From Mycolicibacterium chubuense NBB4 (GTDB taxonomy: Bacteria > Actinomycetota > Actinomycetes > Mycobacteriales > Mycobacteriaceae), in assembly GCF_000266905.1 (NCBI RefSeq), contig NC_018027.1:4712001-4776000 (forward strand): DNA of 64,000 nt, read 5' to 3'. Shown piece by piece: positions 44,393-51,684 of this stretch (position 1 is its first letter; each line of letters begins with the position of its first letter). Under the pieces are notes generated by a model. That model saw nothing but the letters and a program-made list of their open reading frames with translations, made no database searches and was not told the DNA's origin. A program made the position numbers and the translations under genes.

Positions 44393-45242
44393 CGCCGCGT
44401 TCGCCGGCCGCGGCGCGGTCGTCGTCGGCGGCACGCGCGGAGTCGGGCTCGCCGTCGCCGAGTTGTTGGCGACGCTCGGGGCGGGGGTGGTCGTCAACGG
44501 TCGCGACGAGTCCGCGGCACACGAAGCGGCGCAACACATTCCGGGCGCGGTGGCGCACCCGGGATCACCGGCCGAACCGGCGGTCGCGGATGCGCTGATC
44601 GACCGGTGCGTCGAGGCGTTCGGCCTGATCGACGTGCTGATCAACTGCGCCGGCACCGCCGAGCCGCCCGGTTCGTCGATCCTCAACGTCACCTCCGCAC
44701 AGTTCCGCGACCTCCTCGACGCGCATCTGCAGACGGTGTTCGAGACGTGTCGCGCTGCCGCTCCCCTGATGGTCGCGCAGGGCGGGGGTGCGATCGTCAA
44801 CACCAGCTCGTTCGCGTTCCTCGGCGACTATGGCGGCACCGGCTACCCGGCGGGCAAGGGTGCGGTCAACGGGCTGACGCTGGCGATCGCCGCCGAACTC
44901 GCCGAACACGGGGTGCGGGCCAATGTCGTGTGCCCGGGCGCCAAGACGCGGCTGTCGACCGGTCCGGAGTACGAGGCGCACATCGCCGAACTGAACCGGC
45001 GCGGCCTGCTCGACACGGTCAGCATGGAGGGCGCACTCGACGCGGCACCGCCGTCCTACGCCGCGCCGACCTACGCCTATCTGGCCAGCGACCTCGCCAA
45101 GGGTGTGACGGGCGAGATCTTCATCGCCGCAGGCGGTTTCGTGGGCCGGTTCGATCGGCAGACGCCGTCGATCGTGGCCTACCGGGATCACCACGAGACC
45201 CCGCCGTGGACCATCGACGAGATCGCCGCGCAGGTCAGGTAG
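44388..45242 (+). CDS. SDR family oxidoreductase with a probable ATT start codon
   Basis: A 284-residue short-chain dehydrogenase. The cofactor motif [19 protein letters not shown] (residues 9-27), NCAG near 83, and the active-site segment [20 protein letters not shown] (Tyr and Lys) are present. The first ATG/GTG/TTG in frame is a TTG at 44463, which would delete the cofactor motif. Upstream, the frame closes at 44361 and its only plausible initiator is ATT at 44388, with GGAG (44377-44380) 7 nt before it and a one-base overlap (ATTAA) with the preceding stop. It overlaps the convergent synthetase by 8 bp. Confidence 0.75.
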   Translation: MNAAFAGRGAVVVGGTRGVGLAVAELLATLGAGVVVNGRDESAAHEAAQHIPGAVAHPGSPAEPAVADALIDRCVEAFGLIDVLINCAGTAEPPGSSILNVTSAQFRDLLDAHLQTVFETCRAAAPLMVAQGGGAIVNTSSFAFLGDYGGTGYPAGKGAVNGLTLAIAAELAEHGVRANVVCPGAKTRLSTGPEYEAHIAELNRRGLLDTVSMEGALDAAPPSYAAPTYAYLASDLAKGVTGEIFIAAGGFVGRFDRQTPSIVAYRDHHETPPWTIDEIAAQVR

Positions 45243-46887
45243 CGACCGTCGGCAGCTGGTAGTCGCGGAAGCGTTCGCGCAGCTGCAGTTTCGACACCTT
45301 GCCCGTCGCTGTGTGGGGCAGCTCGTCGACGAACAGCACGTCGTCGGGCAGCCACCACTTGGCGACCTCGCCGGCCAGATGGTCGATCAGCTCGTCGCGG
45401 GTGGCGTCGGCGCCGTTGCGCAGCACAACGACCAGCAGCGGGCGCTCCTGCCACTTAGGGTGCGGCATGCCGATGACCGCGGCCTCGGCGACCGCCGGGT
45501 GCCCCATCGCGGCGTTCTCCAGGTCGATCGAACTGACCCATTCCCCACCGGATTTGATGACGTCCTTGGCGCGATCGACGAGCTGAAGGTAGCCGTCGGG
45601 GTCGATGGTGGCCACGTCGCCGGTGGGAAAGAAGCCCTCGGCGTCGAGCTTGTCGCCACCCTCCCCCTTGAAATAGCCGCTCGCGATCCACGGGCCGCGT
45701 ACCCACACCTCCCCGAACGCCTTGCCGTCCCACGGCAAGCGGTTGCCCTCGTCGTCGACGATCTTCAGCTCCACCCCGCAGATGCCGCGGCCCTGCTTGA
45801 GCTTGATCTGGGCCTTCTCGGCGTCCGACAGCCGCTCGTGCTTCGGGAGCAGCCGGCCGATCACGCACAGTGGGCTCGTCTCCGTCATCCCCCAGCCCTG
45901 CATGGCATCGGCGCCGAAATCCCGGTCGAACCGCTCGATCATCGACAACGGCAGCGCTGCACCGCCGGTGCCCGCGACCCGCAATCCCAACTCGTGCGGA
46001 TCGATCTCGGGGTGCTCGTCGAGGTAGGCGAACAGCATCATCCACACCGTCGGCACGCCCTGGCTCTGATTGACGCCCTCGGTCTTCATCAGCTCGTAGA
46101 CGGACTCGCCGTCCAGGTGCGGGCCGGGCAGGACGAGTTTCGCGCCGACCATCGCCGCGGTGTACGGCGTTCCCCACGCGTTCGCGTGGAACATCGGCAC
46201 GACCAGAAGGATCACCGAGCCGCTGTGCACGTCGTTGGCGTCGCGGGCCGCCGCCATCAGAGTGTGCAGCATCGTCGAACGATGCGAGTACAGAACACCT
46301 TTCGGGTTACCGGTGGTGCCCGAGGTGTAACAGAGCGACGACGCGCTGAGCTCGTCGAACTCGGGCCAGTCGTAGTGGGTCGATTGGCGGCCGATGAACT
46401 CGTCCCAGCAGAGCAGACGGTCCTCGGGAACGCCCGGAACTTCCGGCATGTGCTCACGGTCGGTCATCGCGACGAACGTGCGCACCGTGCTCAATTCGGG
46501 CGCGAGCTGACTCACCAGGGAGGCAAAGGTGATGTCGAAGAACAGAACCCGATCCTCGGCGTGGTTGATGATGTAGGAGATCTGGTGGCCGAACAGCCGC
46601 GGGTTGACGGTGTGCATCACCGCGCCCGAGCCGGAGACACCGAAGTAGAGCGCAAGGTGGCGGTCGCTGTTCCACGCCAGCGTGGCCACCCGGTCGCCCT
46701 CTTCGATGCCGAGTTCGGCCAGGGCGTTGGCGACCTGTTTGGATCGCTCGTTGACCTCCCGCCAGTTCGAGCGCCGGATATGACCTTCGGGCAGCCGGGA
46801 CACCACCTCGGCATCCGGATGAAACGCCGCCGCGTACTCGATCAGAGACGAGATCATCAAAGGCCGGTCCTGCATCAATCCGAGCAT
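45235..46887 (-). CDS. acyl-CoA synthetase (fatty-acid-CoA ligase family)
   Basis: A 550-residue adenylate-forming enzyme that activates a carboxylic acid to its CoA thioester through an acyl-AMP. Motifs: [19 protein letters not shown] (ATP loop, near residue 188), [11 protein letters not shown] near 325, [31 protein letters not shown] (hinge), and the late catalytic Lys in [13 protein letters not shown]. It resembles medium-chain and DmdB-type ligases; the acid is unknown. ATG at 46887 has a leaderless -10 and faces the HIT gene. Confidence 0.9.
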   Translation of the reverse strand: MLGLMQDRPLMISSLIEYAAAFHPDAEVVSRLPEGHIRRSNWREVNERSKQVANALAELGIEEGDRVATLAWNSDRHLALYFGVSGSGAVMHTVNPRLFGHQISYIINHAEDRVLFFDITFASLVSQLAPELSTVRTFVAMTDREHMPEVPGVPEDRLLCWDEFIGRQSTHYDWPEFDELSASSLCYTSGTTGNPKGVLYSHRSTMLHTLMAAARDANDVHSGSVILLVVPMFHANAWGTPYTAAMVGAKLVLPGPHLDGESVYELMKTEGVNQSQGVPTVWMMLFAYLDEHPEIDPHELGLRVAGTGGAALPLSMIERFDRDFGADAMQGWGMTETSPLCVIGRLLPKHERLSDAEKAQIKLKQGRGICGVELKIVDDEGNRLPWDGKAFGEVWVRGPWIASGYFKGEGGDKLDAEGFFPTGDVATIDPDGYLQLVDRAKDVIKSGGEWVSSIDLENAAMGHPAVAEAAVIGMPHPKWQERPLLVVVLRNGADATRDELIDHLAGEVAKWWLPDDVLFVDELPHTATGKVSKLQLRERFRDYQLPTVAT

Positions 46888-46893
46888 GACGAC

Positions 46894-46899
46894 AGGCTA
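46894..46899 (-). promoter_or_regulatory. -10 element of acyl-CoA synthetase gene
   Basis: TAGCCT on the minus strand, 6 nt before the ATG at 46887, facing away from the HIT promoter 11 bp further on. Confidence 0.55.
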
Positions 46900-46910
46900 G
46901 CGAGGCCGGG

Positions 46911-46916
46911 TAGCGT
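46911..46916 (+). promoter_or_regulatory. -10 element of HIT gene
   Basis: TAGCGT, 7 nt before the ATG at 46924. Confidence 0.55.
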
Positions 46917-46923
46917 AAGCGGC

Positions 46924-47328
46924 ATGGCGACCGTCTTCACCAAGATCATCAACGGCGAACTGCCGGGCCGATTCGTCTACGAAGACGACGACACCGTGGC
47001 GTTCCTGACGATCGAGCCGATGACTCAGGGCCACACCCTGGTGGTTCCCCGCGCCGAGATCGACCAGTGGCAGGGCGTCGAACCCGCCGTGTTCGGCAAG
47101 GTCATGAGCGTGGCGCAGCTCATCGGCAGAGCCGTGGTCAAGGCTTTCGACGCGGACCGGGCCGGCCTCATCATCGCCGGTCTCGAGGTGCCCCACCTTC
47201 ACGTGCACGTCTTCCCCGCACGCAACCTCGCGGACTTCGGATTCGCCAACGTCGACCGCAATCCGTCACCCGAGTCGCTCGACGACGCCCAGCAGAGAAT
47301 CCAGGCCGCGATCGCCGCACTGACCTGA
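46924..47328 (+). CDS. HIT family nucleotide hydrolase/transferase (Rv0759c-like)
   Basis: A 134-residue histidine-triad protein that acts on nucleoside phosphoramidates or dinucleotides. The active-site triad is HLHVHVFP near residue 95; the N-terminal [19 protein letters not shown] and QGHTLVVPR segments are typical of the Hint branch. Its stop codon directly abuts the phoR stop (convergent, no gap), as in M. tuberculosis. Confidence 0.92.
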   Translation: MATVFTKIINGELPGRFVYEDDDTVAFLTIEPMTQGHTLVVPRAEIDQWQGVEPAVFGKVMSVAQLIGRAVVKAFDADRAGLIIAGLEVPHLHVHVFPARNLADFGFANVDRNPSPESLDDAQQRIQAAIAALT

Positions 47329-48810
47329 TCAGTTCAGCGACGCGTCGAGCTCGGCCGGCACCGCCGCCTCGGCGATGCGCGGCAGGCTCACCCGGAACTT
47401 GCACCCGCGTCCCGGCGCCGTGTCCACGCTGACCCGTCCACCGTGGGCGTACACCAGCGAGTCGACGATCGACAGCCCGAGCCCGGTGCCGCCGCTGGCC
47501 CGCGCCCGCGAGGAGTCGGCGCGGTAGAACCGCTCGAACACCCGCTGGGCGTCCTCGGCCCGCATGCCCGGCCCCTCATCACACACCTCGAGCACGGCGT
47601 CGTCGCCGTCGGTCCCCACCCGCACGGTGACCCCCGCGGTTTCGGGCGTGTGCTGCAGCGCGTTGGCGACCAGGTTGCTCAGCACCTGCCGCAGCCGTGC
47701 CTCGTCACCGAGCACCTCCGGTGTGCCGGGGCCGTCGAACACCTCCATGCGGATCGGCCGCCGCGGTGCGATCGACTGGGCGTCGTGGACGGCGTCGGTG
47801 GCCAGCGCCAACAGGTCCACCCGGCGCTGCTCGAGCGGGCGCTGGGCGTCGAGCCGGGCCAGCAGCAGCAGGTCCTCGACCAGCAGGCCCATCCGGCGCG
47901 ATTCGCTCTCGATGCGGCTCATCAGCATCTCGACATCGCGGGCGGCGCCCTGGCGGTACAGCTCGGCGAAGCCGCGGATCGTCGTCAGCGGGGTGCGCAG
48001 TTCATGGCTGGCGTCGGTGATGAAGCGCCGCATCCGGTCCTCCGAACTGCGGGCCTGCTCGGCCGAGGACTCGGAGGAGGCCAGGGCACGCTGGATCTGC
48101 GCGAGCATGCCGTTGAGCGCCAGCGACAGTCGACCGACCTCGGTGCGCGGGTCGCGTTCGGGCACGCGGCGGTCGAGCTGGCCCGCGGCGATCGCTGCGG
48201 CGGTCTGTTCCACCTCGGCCAGGGGCCGCAGGCTGCGATGCACCACGGCGTAGCCGACGATCCCGAGCACCAGCAGCACGGCCGTGCCGATGCCGATCTG
48301 CGCGTAGATCAGCGCACGCGTCGTCGACTTCACGTCGGTCAGGTCGATCGCGACGGTGGTGACCTCGCCGCGCAGGCCGCGCACGGTCATCGCACGCCAC
48401 TCGACGTCGGAGTCGCCGACGGATCCGACGGTGACCGGCACCGGCCCGACGTCGTTGTCGGTGGGAAGCGCGGGTTCGGCGTCGCGGTCGTTGTCCGCCG
48501 TCCACTCGCGTCCGGTCGAGTCGATGCCGCGCACGTAATAGTCCGACGGCGGGCGTGCCGGGTTCGGGCCCGACGTCGGGTCGTCGGGCACCTGGATGGG
48601 TACCTGGGCCCATCCGCGCGATGCGTCGAGCAAGGTGTCGTCGACGCGGTTGACCAGGCTGTGGTGCATGATCGTGGTGACCGCGACGCCCGATGCCAGC
48701 AGGCCGAGCGCCACGAGCAGCAGCGTCGCAGCGACGAGACCTACTCGGAGCGGGATCCCGCGTTTGATCGGGCCTGGCACACCACCATTGTCCAGATCAT
48801 TCGACTCCAC
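47329..48810 (-). CDS. phoR: sensor histidine kinase PhoR
   Basis: A 493-residue membrane kinase that phosphorylates PhoP. Two membrane segments (about 22-45 and 170-190) enclose a periplasmic sensor domain of roughly 120 residues. Then come HAMP (about 190-245), the H-box DASHELRTPLTTIRG with phospho-acceptor His269, the N-box NLVANALQHTPE, and DEGPGM and GGTGLGL ATP-lid boxes. GTG at 48810 follows phoP after 18 bp that contain a diverged copy of the 32-bp micro-ORF element. Confidence 0.96.
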   Translation of the reverse strand: MESNDLDNGGVPGPIKRGIPLRVGLVAATLLLVALGLLASGVAVTTIMHHSLVNRVDDTLLDASRGWAQVPIQVPDDPTSGPNPARPPSDYYVRGIDSTGREWTADNDRDAEPALPTDNDVGPVPVTVGSVGDSDVEWRAMTVRGLRGEVTTVAIDLTDVKSTTRALIYAQIGIGTAVLLVLGIVGYAVVHRSLRPLAEVEQTAAAIAAGQLDRRVPERDPRTEVGRLSLALNGMLAQIQRALASSESSAEQARSSEDRMRRFITDASHELRTPLTTIRGFAELYRQGAARDVEMLMSRIESESRRMGLLVEDLLLLARLDAQRPLEQRRVDLLALATDAVHDAQSIAPRRPIRMEVFDGPGTPEVLGDEARLRQVLSNLVANALQHTPETAGVTVRVGTDGDDAVLEVCDEGPGMRAEDAQRVFERFYRADSSRARASGGTGLGLSIVDSLVYAHGGRVSVDTAPGRGCKFRVSLPRIAEAAVPAELDASLN

Positions 48811-48811
48811 G

Positions 48812-48832
48812 GCTCTTCGCGCACGCGTTTAT
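48812..48832 (-). repeat. diverged single copy of the 32-bp intercistronic element at the phoP-phoR junction
   Basis: The minus-strand stretch ATAAACGCGTGCGCGAAGAG (48832-48813) plus one base matches 17 of 21 positions of the 35290-35421 unit. The phoP stop (TAA) lies where the unit has ATGA. Confidence 0.6.
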
Positions 48833-49545
48833 CGCGGTTCGCGGAGGACATAACCCACTCCGCGGAGGGTGTGCAGAAGTCGCTTCTCCCCCGTGTCGAT
48901 CTTGCGGCGCAGGTAGGACACGTAGGACTCGACGACATTGACGTCGCCGCCGAAGTCGTAACGCCACACGTGGTCGAGGATCTTGGGCTTGGAGAGCACC
49001 GTGCCCGCATTGATGATGAAGTACCGCAGCAGCGTGAACTCCGTCGGCGACAGCGATACCGGTTCGCCCGCTTTCCAGACTTCGTGGGTGTCCTCGTCGA
49101 GTTCGATGTCGGCGAAGGTCAGCCGAGAGGTGCGCGGCTCCTCGACGCCGCGCCCGGACCGGCGCAGGATCACCCGCAGGCGGGCGACGACCTCCTCGAG
49201 GCTGAACGGCTTGGTCACGTAGTCGTCGCCGCCGAGCGTGAGGCCGGCGATCTTGTCCTGGAGCGAGTCGCGGGCGGTGAGGAAGAGTGCGGGGGCGTCG
49301 ATACCGTCGGCGCGCAAGCGGCGCAGGAGCCCGAAGCCGTCCATGCCGGGCATCATGACGTCGAGGATGATCGCATCGGGACGGACCTCACGCGCGATGT
49401 CGAGTGCCGCGGGGCCGTTGGAGGCGGTATGCACCTCGAATCCCTGGAATTTCAGACTCACCGAGAGCAGTTCGACGATGTTGGCCTCGTCGTCGACCAC
49501 GAGGACGCGAGCTTCTGGGACATTCTCATGCGCTGGCATGGCCAT
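48829..49545 (-). CDS. phoP: response regulator PhoP
   Basis: An OmpR-family regulator of 238 residues from ATG 49545. The receiver domain has the acidic pair in VVDDE, phospho-acceptor Asp62 in ILDVMMPG, and the conserved Thr and Lys (FLTARD, VTKPF). The winged-helix DNA-binding domain ends VVESYVSYLRRKIDTGEKRLLHTLRGVGYVLREPR, essentially identical to M. tuberculosis PhoP, a regulator of lipid and pH responses. TTG 49554, ATG 49545 and ATG 49539 are all possible starts. A PhoP-type direct repeat lies just upstream. Confidence 0.97.
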   Translation of the reverse strand: MAMPAHENVPEARVLVVDDEANIVELLSVSLKFQGFEVHTASNGPAALDIAREVRPDAIILDVMMPGMDGFGLLRRLRADGIDAPALFLTARDSLQDKIAGLTLGGDDYVTKPFSLEEVVARLRVILRRSGRGVEEPRTSRLTFADIELDEDTHEVWKAGEPVSLSPTEFTLLRYFIINAGTVLSKPKILDHVWRYDFGGDVNVVESYVSYLRRKIDTGEKRLLHTLRGVGYVLREPR

Positions 49546-49590
49546 GGCTACCAATCATCATCCGGTCGGTTGGAGATCTGCTGCATGCAA

Positions 49591-49608
49591 ACTGTGGACT
49601 TCCTGTGA
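49591..49608 (-). promoter_or_regulatory. PhoP box upstream of phoP
   Basis: On the minus strand TCACAGG (49608-49602) and CCACAGT (49597-49591) are direct repeats 11 bp apart, matching the known mycobacterial PhoP site TCACAGC-N4-TCACAGC in 11 of 14 positions. It is 46-63 bp upstream of phoP and also upstream of the divergent gene, so autoregulation is expected. Confidence 0.65.
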
Positions 49609-49628
49609 GTTCGATCTTGCGCTCTCCC

Positions 49629-49634
49629 TAGACT
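49629..49634 (+). promoter_or_regulatory. -10 element of the decapeptide-repeat gene
   Basis: TAGACT, 7 nt before the ATG at 49642. The PhoP box ends 20 bp upstream, close to the -35 region. Confidence 0.5.
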
Positions 49635-49641
49635 TGATCGC

Positions 49642-50376
49642 ATGAACCTCGCCAGATCCCTGACGGAACTGGCATTCGCGCCGGTACGGGTCGGGTTGGC
49701 TGTCGCCGACGCCGGTATCGGCGTGGCCAGCGGAGCGCTCGACATGGCCCAGCGCACCGTCGGCGAGGCTGATGCCGGCCTCCGGTCCCGGCCGACGTCG
49801 CTGGCGCAGATGCTGGGCATCGACGACGCCGTCGAACGGGCCAACCGGCTGGCCCGGCTGATGGACGAGGACCAGCCGCTGGGCCGCGCCCTGGCGCCGG
49901 ACGGTCCGCTGGACCGCCTGCTCAAACCCGGCGGCGTGGTCGACCGGCTGACCGCGCCGGGCGGAGTGCTCGACAAGCTGACGCAGGAAGAGGGCGGTCT
50001 GATGCGCGCCATCGAGCCGGGTGGCCTCGTTGACCAGCTGCTCGACGAAGAGGGACTGGTCGAACGACTGCTCGCCGAGGACGGCCTCGCCGATCGGCTG
50101 CTGGCCGAGGGCGGCCTGATCGACAAGTTGACCGCGCGTAACGGCCCGCTGGAGCAGCTCGCCGACGTCGCCGACACACTGAATCGCCTCGCCCCGGGGC
50201 TGGAGGCGCTGGAGCCGACGATCGAGGCGTTGCGCGAGGCGGTCATCATGCTCAGCCAGGTGGTCAATCCGCTGAGCAGCATCGCCGACCGCATCCCGCT
50301 GCCCGGCCGCCGCGCCCGCAGGAGCGCCGCCTCGCGCGCGGTGACCTCGCAGCGGGTTATCGACGTCGAGGAATGA
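49642..50376 (+). CDS. decapeptide-repeat protein of unknown function (Rv0756c-like)
   Basis: A 244-residue protein. Residues 87-176 are nine uninterrupted 10-residue repeats of the form xG(L/P/V)(L/V)(D/E)(R/K/Q)L(L/T)xx, for example DGPLDRLLKP, GGLVDQLLDE, EGLVERLLAE and DGLADRLLAE. The flanks are an Ala/Val-rich N-terminal region that may contact membrane (LAFAPVRVGLAVADAGIGVAS) and a basic C-terminus (PLPGRRARRSAASR). Function is unknown. It is divergent from phoP with a shared regulatory region, so PhoP control is plausible. Confidence 0.8.
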   Translation: MNLARSLTELAFAPVRVGLAVADAGIGVASGALDMAQRTVGEADAGLRSRPTSLAQMLGIDDAVERANRLARLMDEDQPLGRALAPDGPLDRLLKPGGVVDRLTAPGGVLDKLTQEEGGLMRAIEPGGLVDQLLDEEGLVERLLAEDGLADRLLAEGGLIDKLTARNGPLEQLADVADTLNRLAPGLEALEPTIEALREAVIMLSQVVNPLSSIADRIPLPGRRARRSAASRAVTSQRVIDVEE

Positions 50377-50420
50377 GCCGAGAGGGGCGGACGGGCGCGA
50401 CATCTGGACCGACAGATCTG

Positions 50421-50493
50421 AGCCGCGTGAGAGACTCGAACTCTCGACATCCGCTTTACAAGAGCGACGCTCTACCAACTGAGCTAACGCGGC
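50421..50493 (-). tRNA. tRNA-Thr(TGT)
   Basis: A complete 73-nt cloverleaf on the minus strand: acceptor GCCGCGT / ACGCGGC, D-arm GCTCAGTTGGTAGAGC, anticodon loop CTTGTAA with anticodon TGT, T-arm GAGAG-TTCGAGT-CTCTC, discriminator T, and no encoded CCA. Confidence 0.96.
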
Positions 50494-50691
50494 CGGCTCG
50501 ACTCCGTGAGCCACGGCGATTCTACGACGTGGTTCCTCAGCGGACCCGCGCGGCCGGACCCAACTGTGCGGTAGCTGCCAGGACGGCTCTCGAGTCGGCA
50601 TGACCAATTCCGCCGGCCGCAGGACGGAAGTCCCTATCAGCGGGTGCTGCGCCAGCGCACGCTGACAGCAACGGCCGGCTGAGGAGTGAGA
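50494..50691. other. non-coding stretch between tRNA-Thr and the small Cys/His protein
   Basis: No supported gene. A ribosome site GAGGAG (50681-50686) belongs to the next gene; nothing else is recognised. Confidence 0.5.
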
Positions 50692-50886
50692 ATGACTGAG
50701 GCGATCACGGCGTACTGCAAGGTCTGCGGTCACCCGAAGGAACATCACGACCTGGACGTCCATCTGGACCCGGAGAAGAGCTACGAGAAACGCCGCGAAG
50801 AAGGCGAGCACGGGTACGGCGCCTGCCGAGACATGTCGTACGGCGATCATCACTGCCTCTGCGTGGAGTACCAGAGCTGGACCTGA
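50692..50886 (+). CDS. small Cys/His-rich protein, probable zinc binder
   Basis: A 64-residue acidic protein with Cys9 and Cys12 (YCKVCGHPKEHHD), Cys45, and Cys55/Cys57 (DHHCLCVEY), plus several His. Paired CxxC and CxC groups suggest one structural zinc site. It has no signal peptide or membrane segment, and I do not recognise the family. ATG 50692 is preceded by GAGGAG with 5-nt spacing, better than GTG 50686. It lies 87 bp before the ABC transporter genes in the same direction. Confidence 0.7.
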   Translation: MTEAITAYCKVCGHPKEHHDLDVHLDPEKSYEKRREEGEHGYGACRDMSYGDHHCLCVEYQSWT

Positions 50887-50921
50887 TCGACCGCCGGTAG
50901 TCCCGGAACGGGTCACAAGTG

Positions 50922-50937
50922 CAGTAGCGGACTACTG
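50922..50937. promoter_or_regulatory. CAGTAG-N4-CTACTG palindrome upstream of ABC genes
   Basis: Perfect 6-bp arms (50922-50927, 50932-50937), 36 bp before the ATPase start. The core AGTAG-N4-CTACT also occurs at 43916-43929. Confidence 0.45.
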
Positions 50938-50973
50938 AGTTCGTCGACGCCGCGCCGATCGACGATTGCTCGG

Positions 50974-51684
50974 GTGAGCGCGAAACCGGTACTGCAGCTC
51001 GATGGCGTGGGCAAGACCTACCGCAGGGGCGGTGAGCAGGTGCGCGTGCTCGTCGACTTCGACTTCACCTTGCGCGCAGGCGAATTCGTCGTCGTGACCG
51101 GACCCTCGGGGGTCGGCAAGTCGACTCTTCTGCATGTCGCCGGCGGATTGGACGCTCCGGACAGCGGGACAGTGGCGGTCGCCGGACAGAACGTGTGGTC
51201 GATGAGCACCGCGGCGCGTGCGGCGTTCCGGCGGCGCAATCTCGGGTTCGTGTTCCAGTTCTTCAATCTGGTGCCGATGCTGACGGCGATGGAGAACGTG
51301 TCGCTGCCGCTGGTGCTCGACGGCGTGTCCGCGCGGTCTGCCGACGCCCGCGCCGAGAAGCTGCTGGAGCGGGTCGGACTCGGCGACCGTGCTCGGCACC
51401 GGCCGGCCGAACTGTCGGGCGGGCAGATGCAGAGGGTCGCGGTGGCCCGTGCGGTGGTGGCCCGGCCGTCCATCGTCCTTGCCGACGAGCCCACCGGGAA
51501 TCTCGACAGCCGGTCGTCGACCGAGGTCTTGGACCTCCTTCGGTCCCTTTCGGACGAAGACGGCACCGCGGTCGTCATGGTGACGCACGACCATGCCGCG
51601 GCGCAGTACGGCTCCCGCGAGCTGCACCTGGTCGACGGGCGTGCGTGTCCGGCTGATCCTCTTGCGCCCGTCGGCGAGTGGTGA
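50974..51684 (+). CDS. ABC transporter ATP-binding protein, MacB/LolD type
   Basis: A 236-residue ATPase: Walker A GPSGVGKST near residue 47, Q-loop in FVFQFFNLVPMLTAMENV, signature LSGGQMQR near 145, Walker B VLADEPTGNLDSR and the H-loop THDHA. The LNxxxxLxAxENVxLP-type region after the Q-loop places it with LolD/MacB exporters. GTG start. Its stop overlaps the permease start (TGATG), so the two form one exporter. Confidence 0.93.
   Translation: MSAKPVLQLDGVGKTYRRGGEQVRVLVDFDFTLRAGEFVVVTGPSGVGKSTLLHVAGGLDAPDSGTVAVAGQNVWSMSTAARAAFRRRNLGFVFQFFNLVPMLTAMENVSLPLVLDGVSARSADARAEKLLERVGLGDRARHRPAELSGGQMQRVAVARAVVARPSIVLADEPTGNLDSRSSTEVLDLLRSLSDEDGTAVVMVTHDHAAAQYGSRELHLVDGRACPADPLAPVGEW

Noticed and set aside
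44463..45242. TTG start for the SDR
   Set aside because: It would remove the whole cofactor-binding motif; ATT at 44388 fits both motif and ribosome site.
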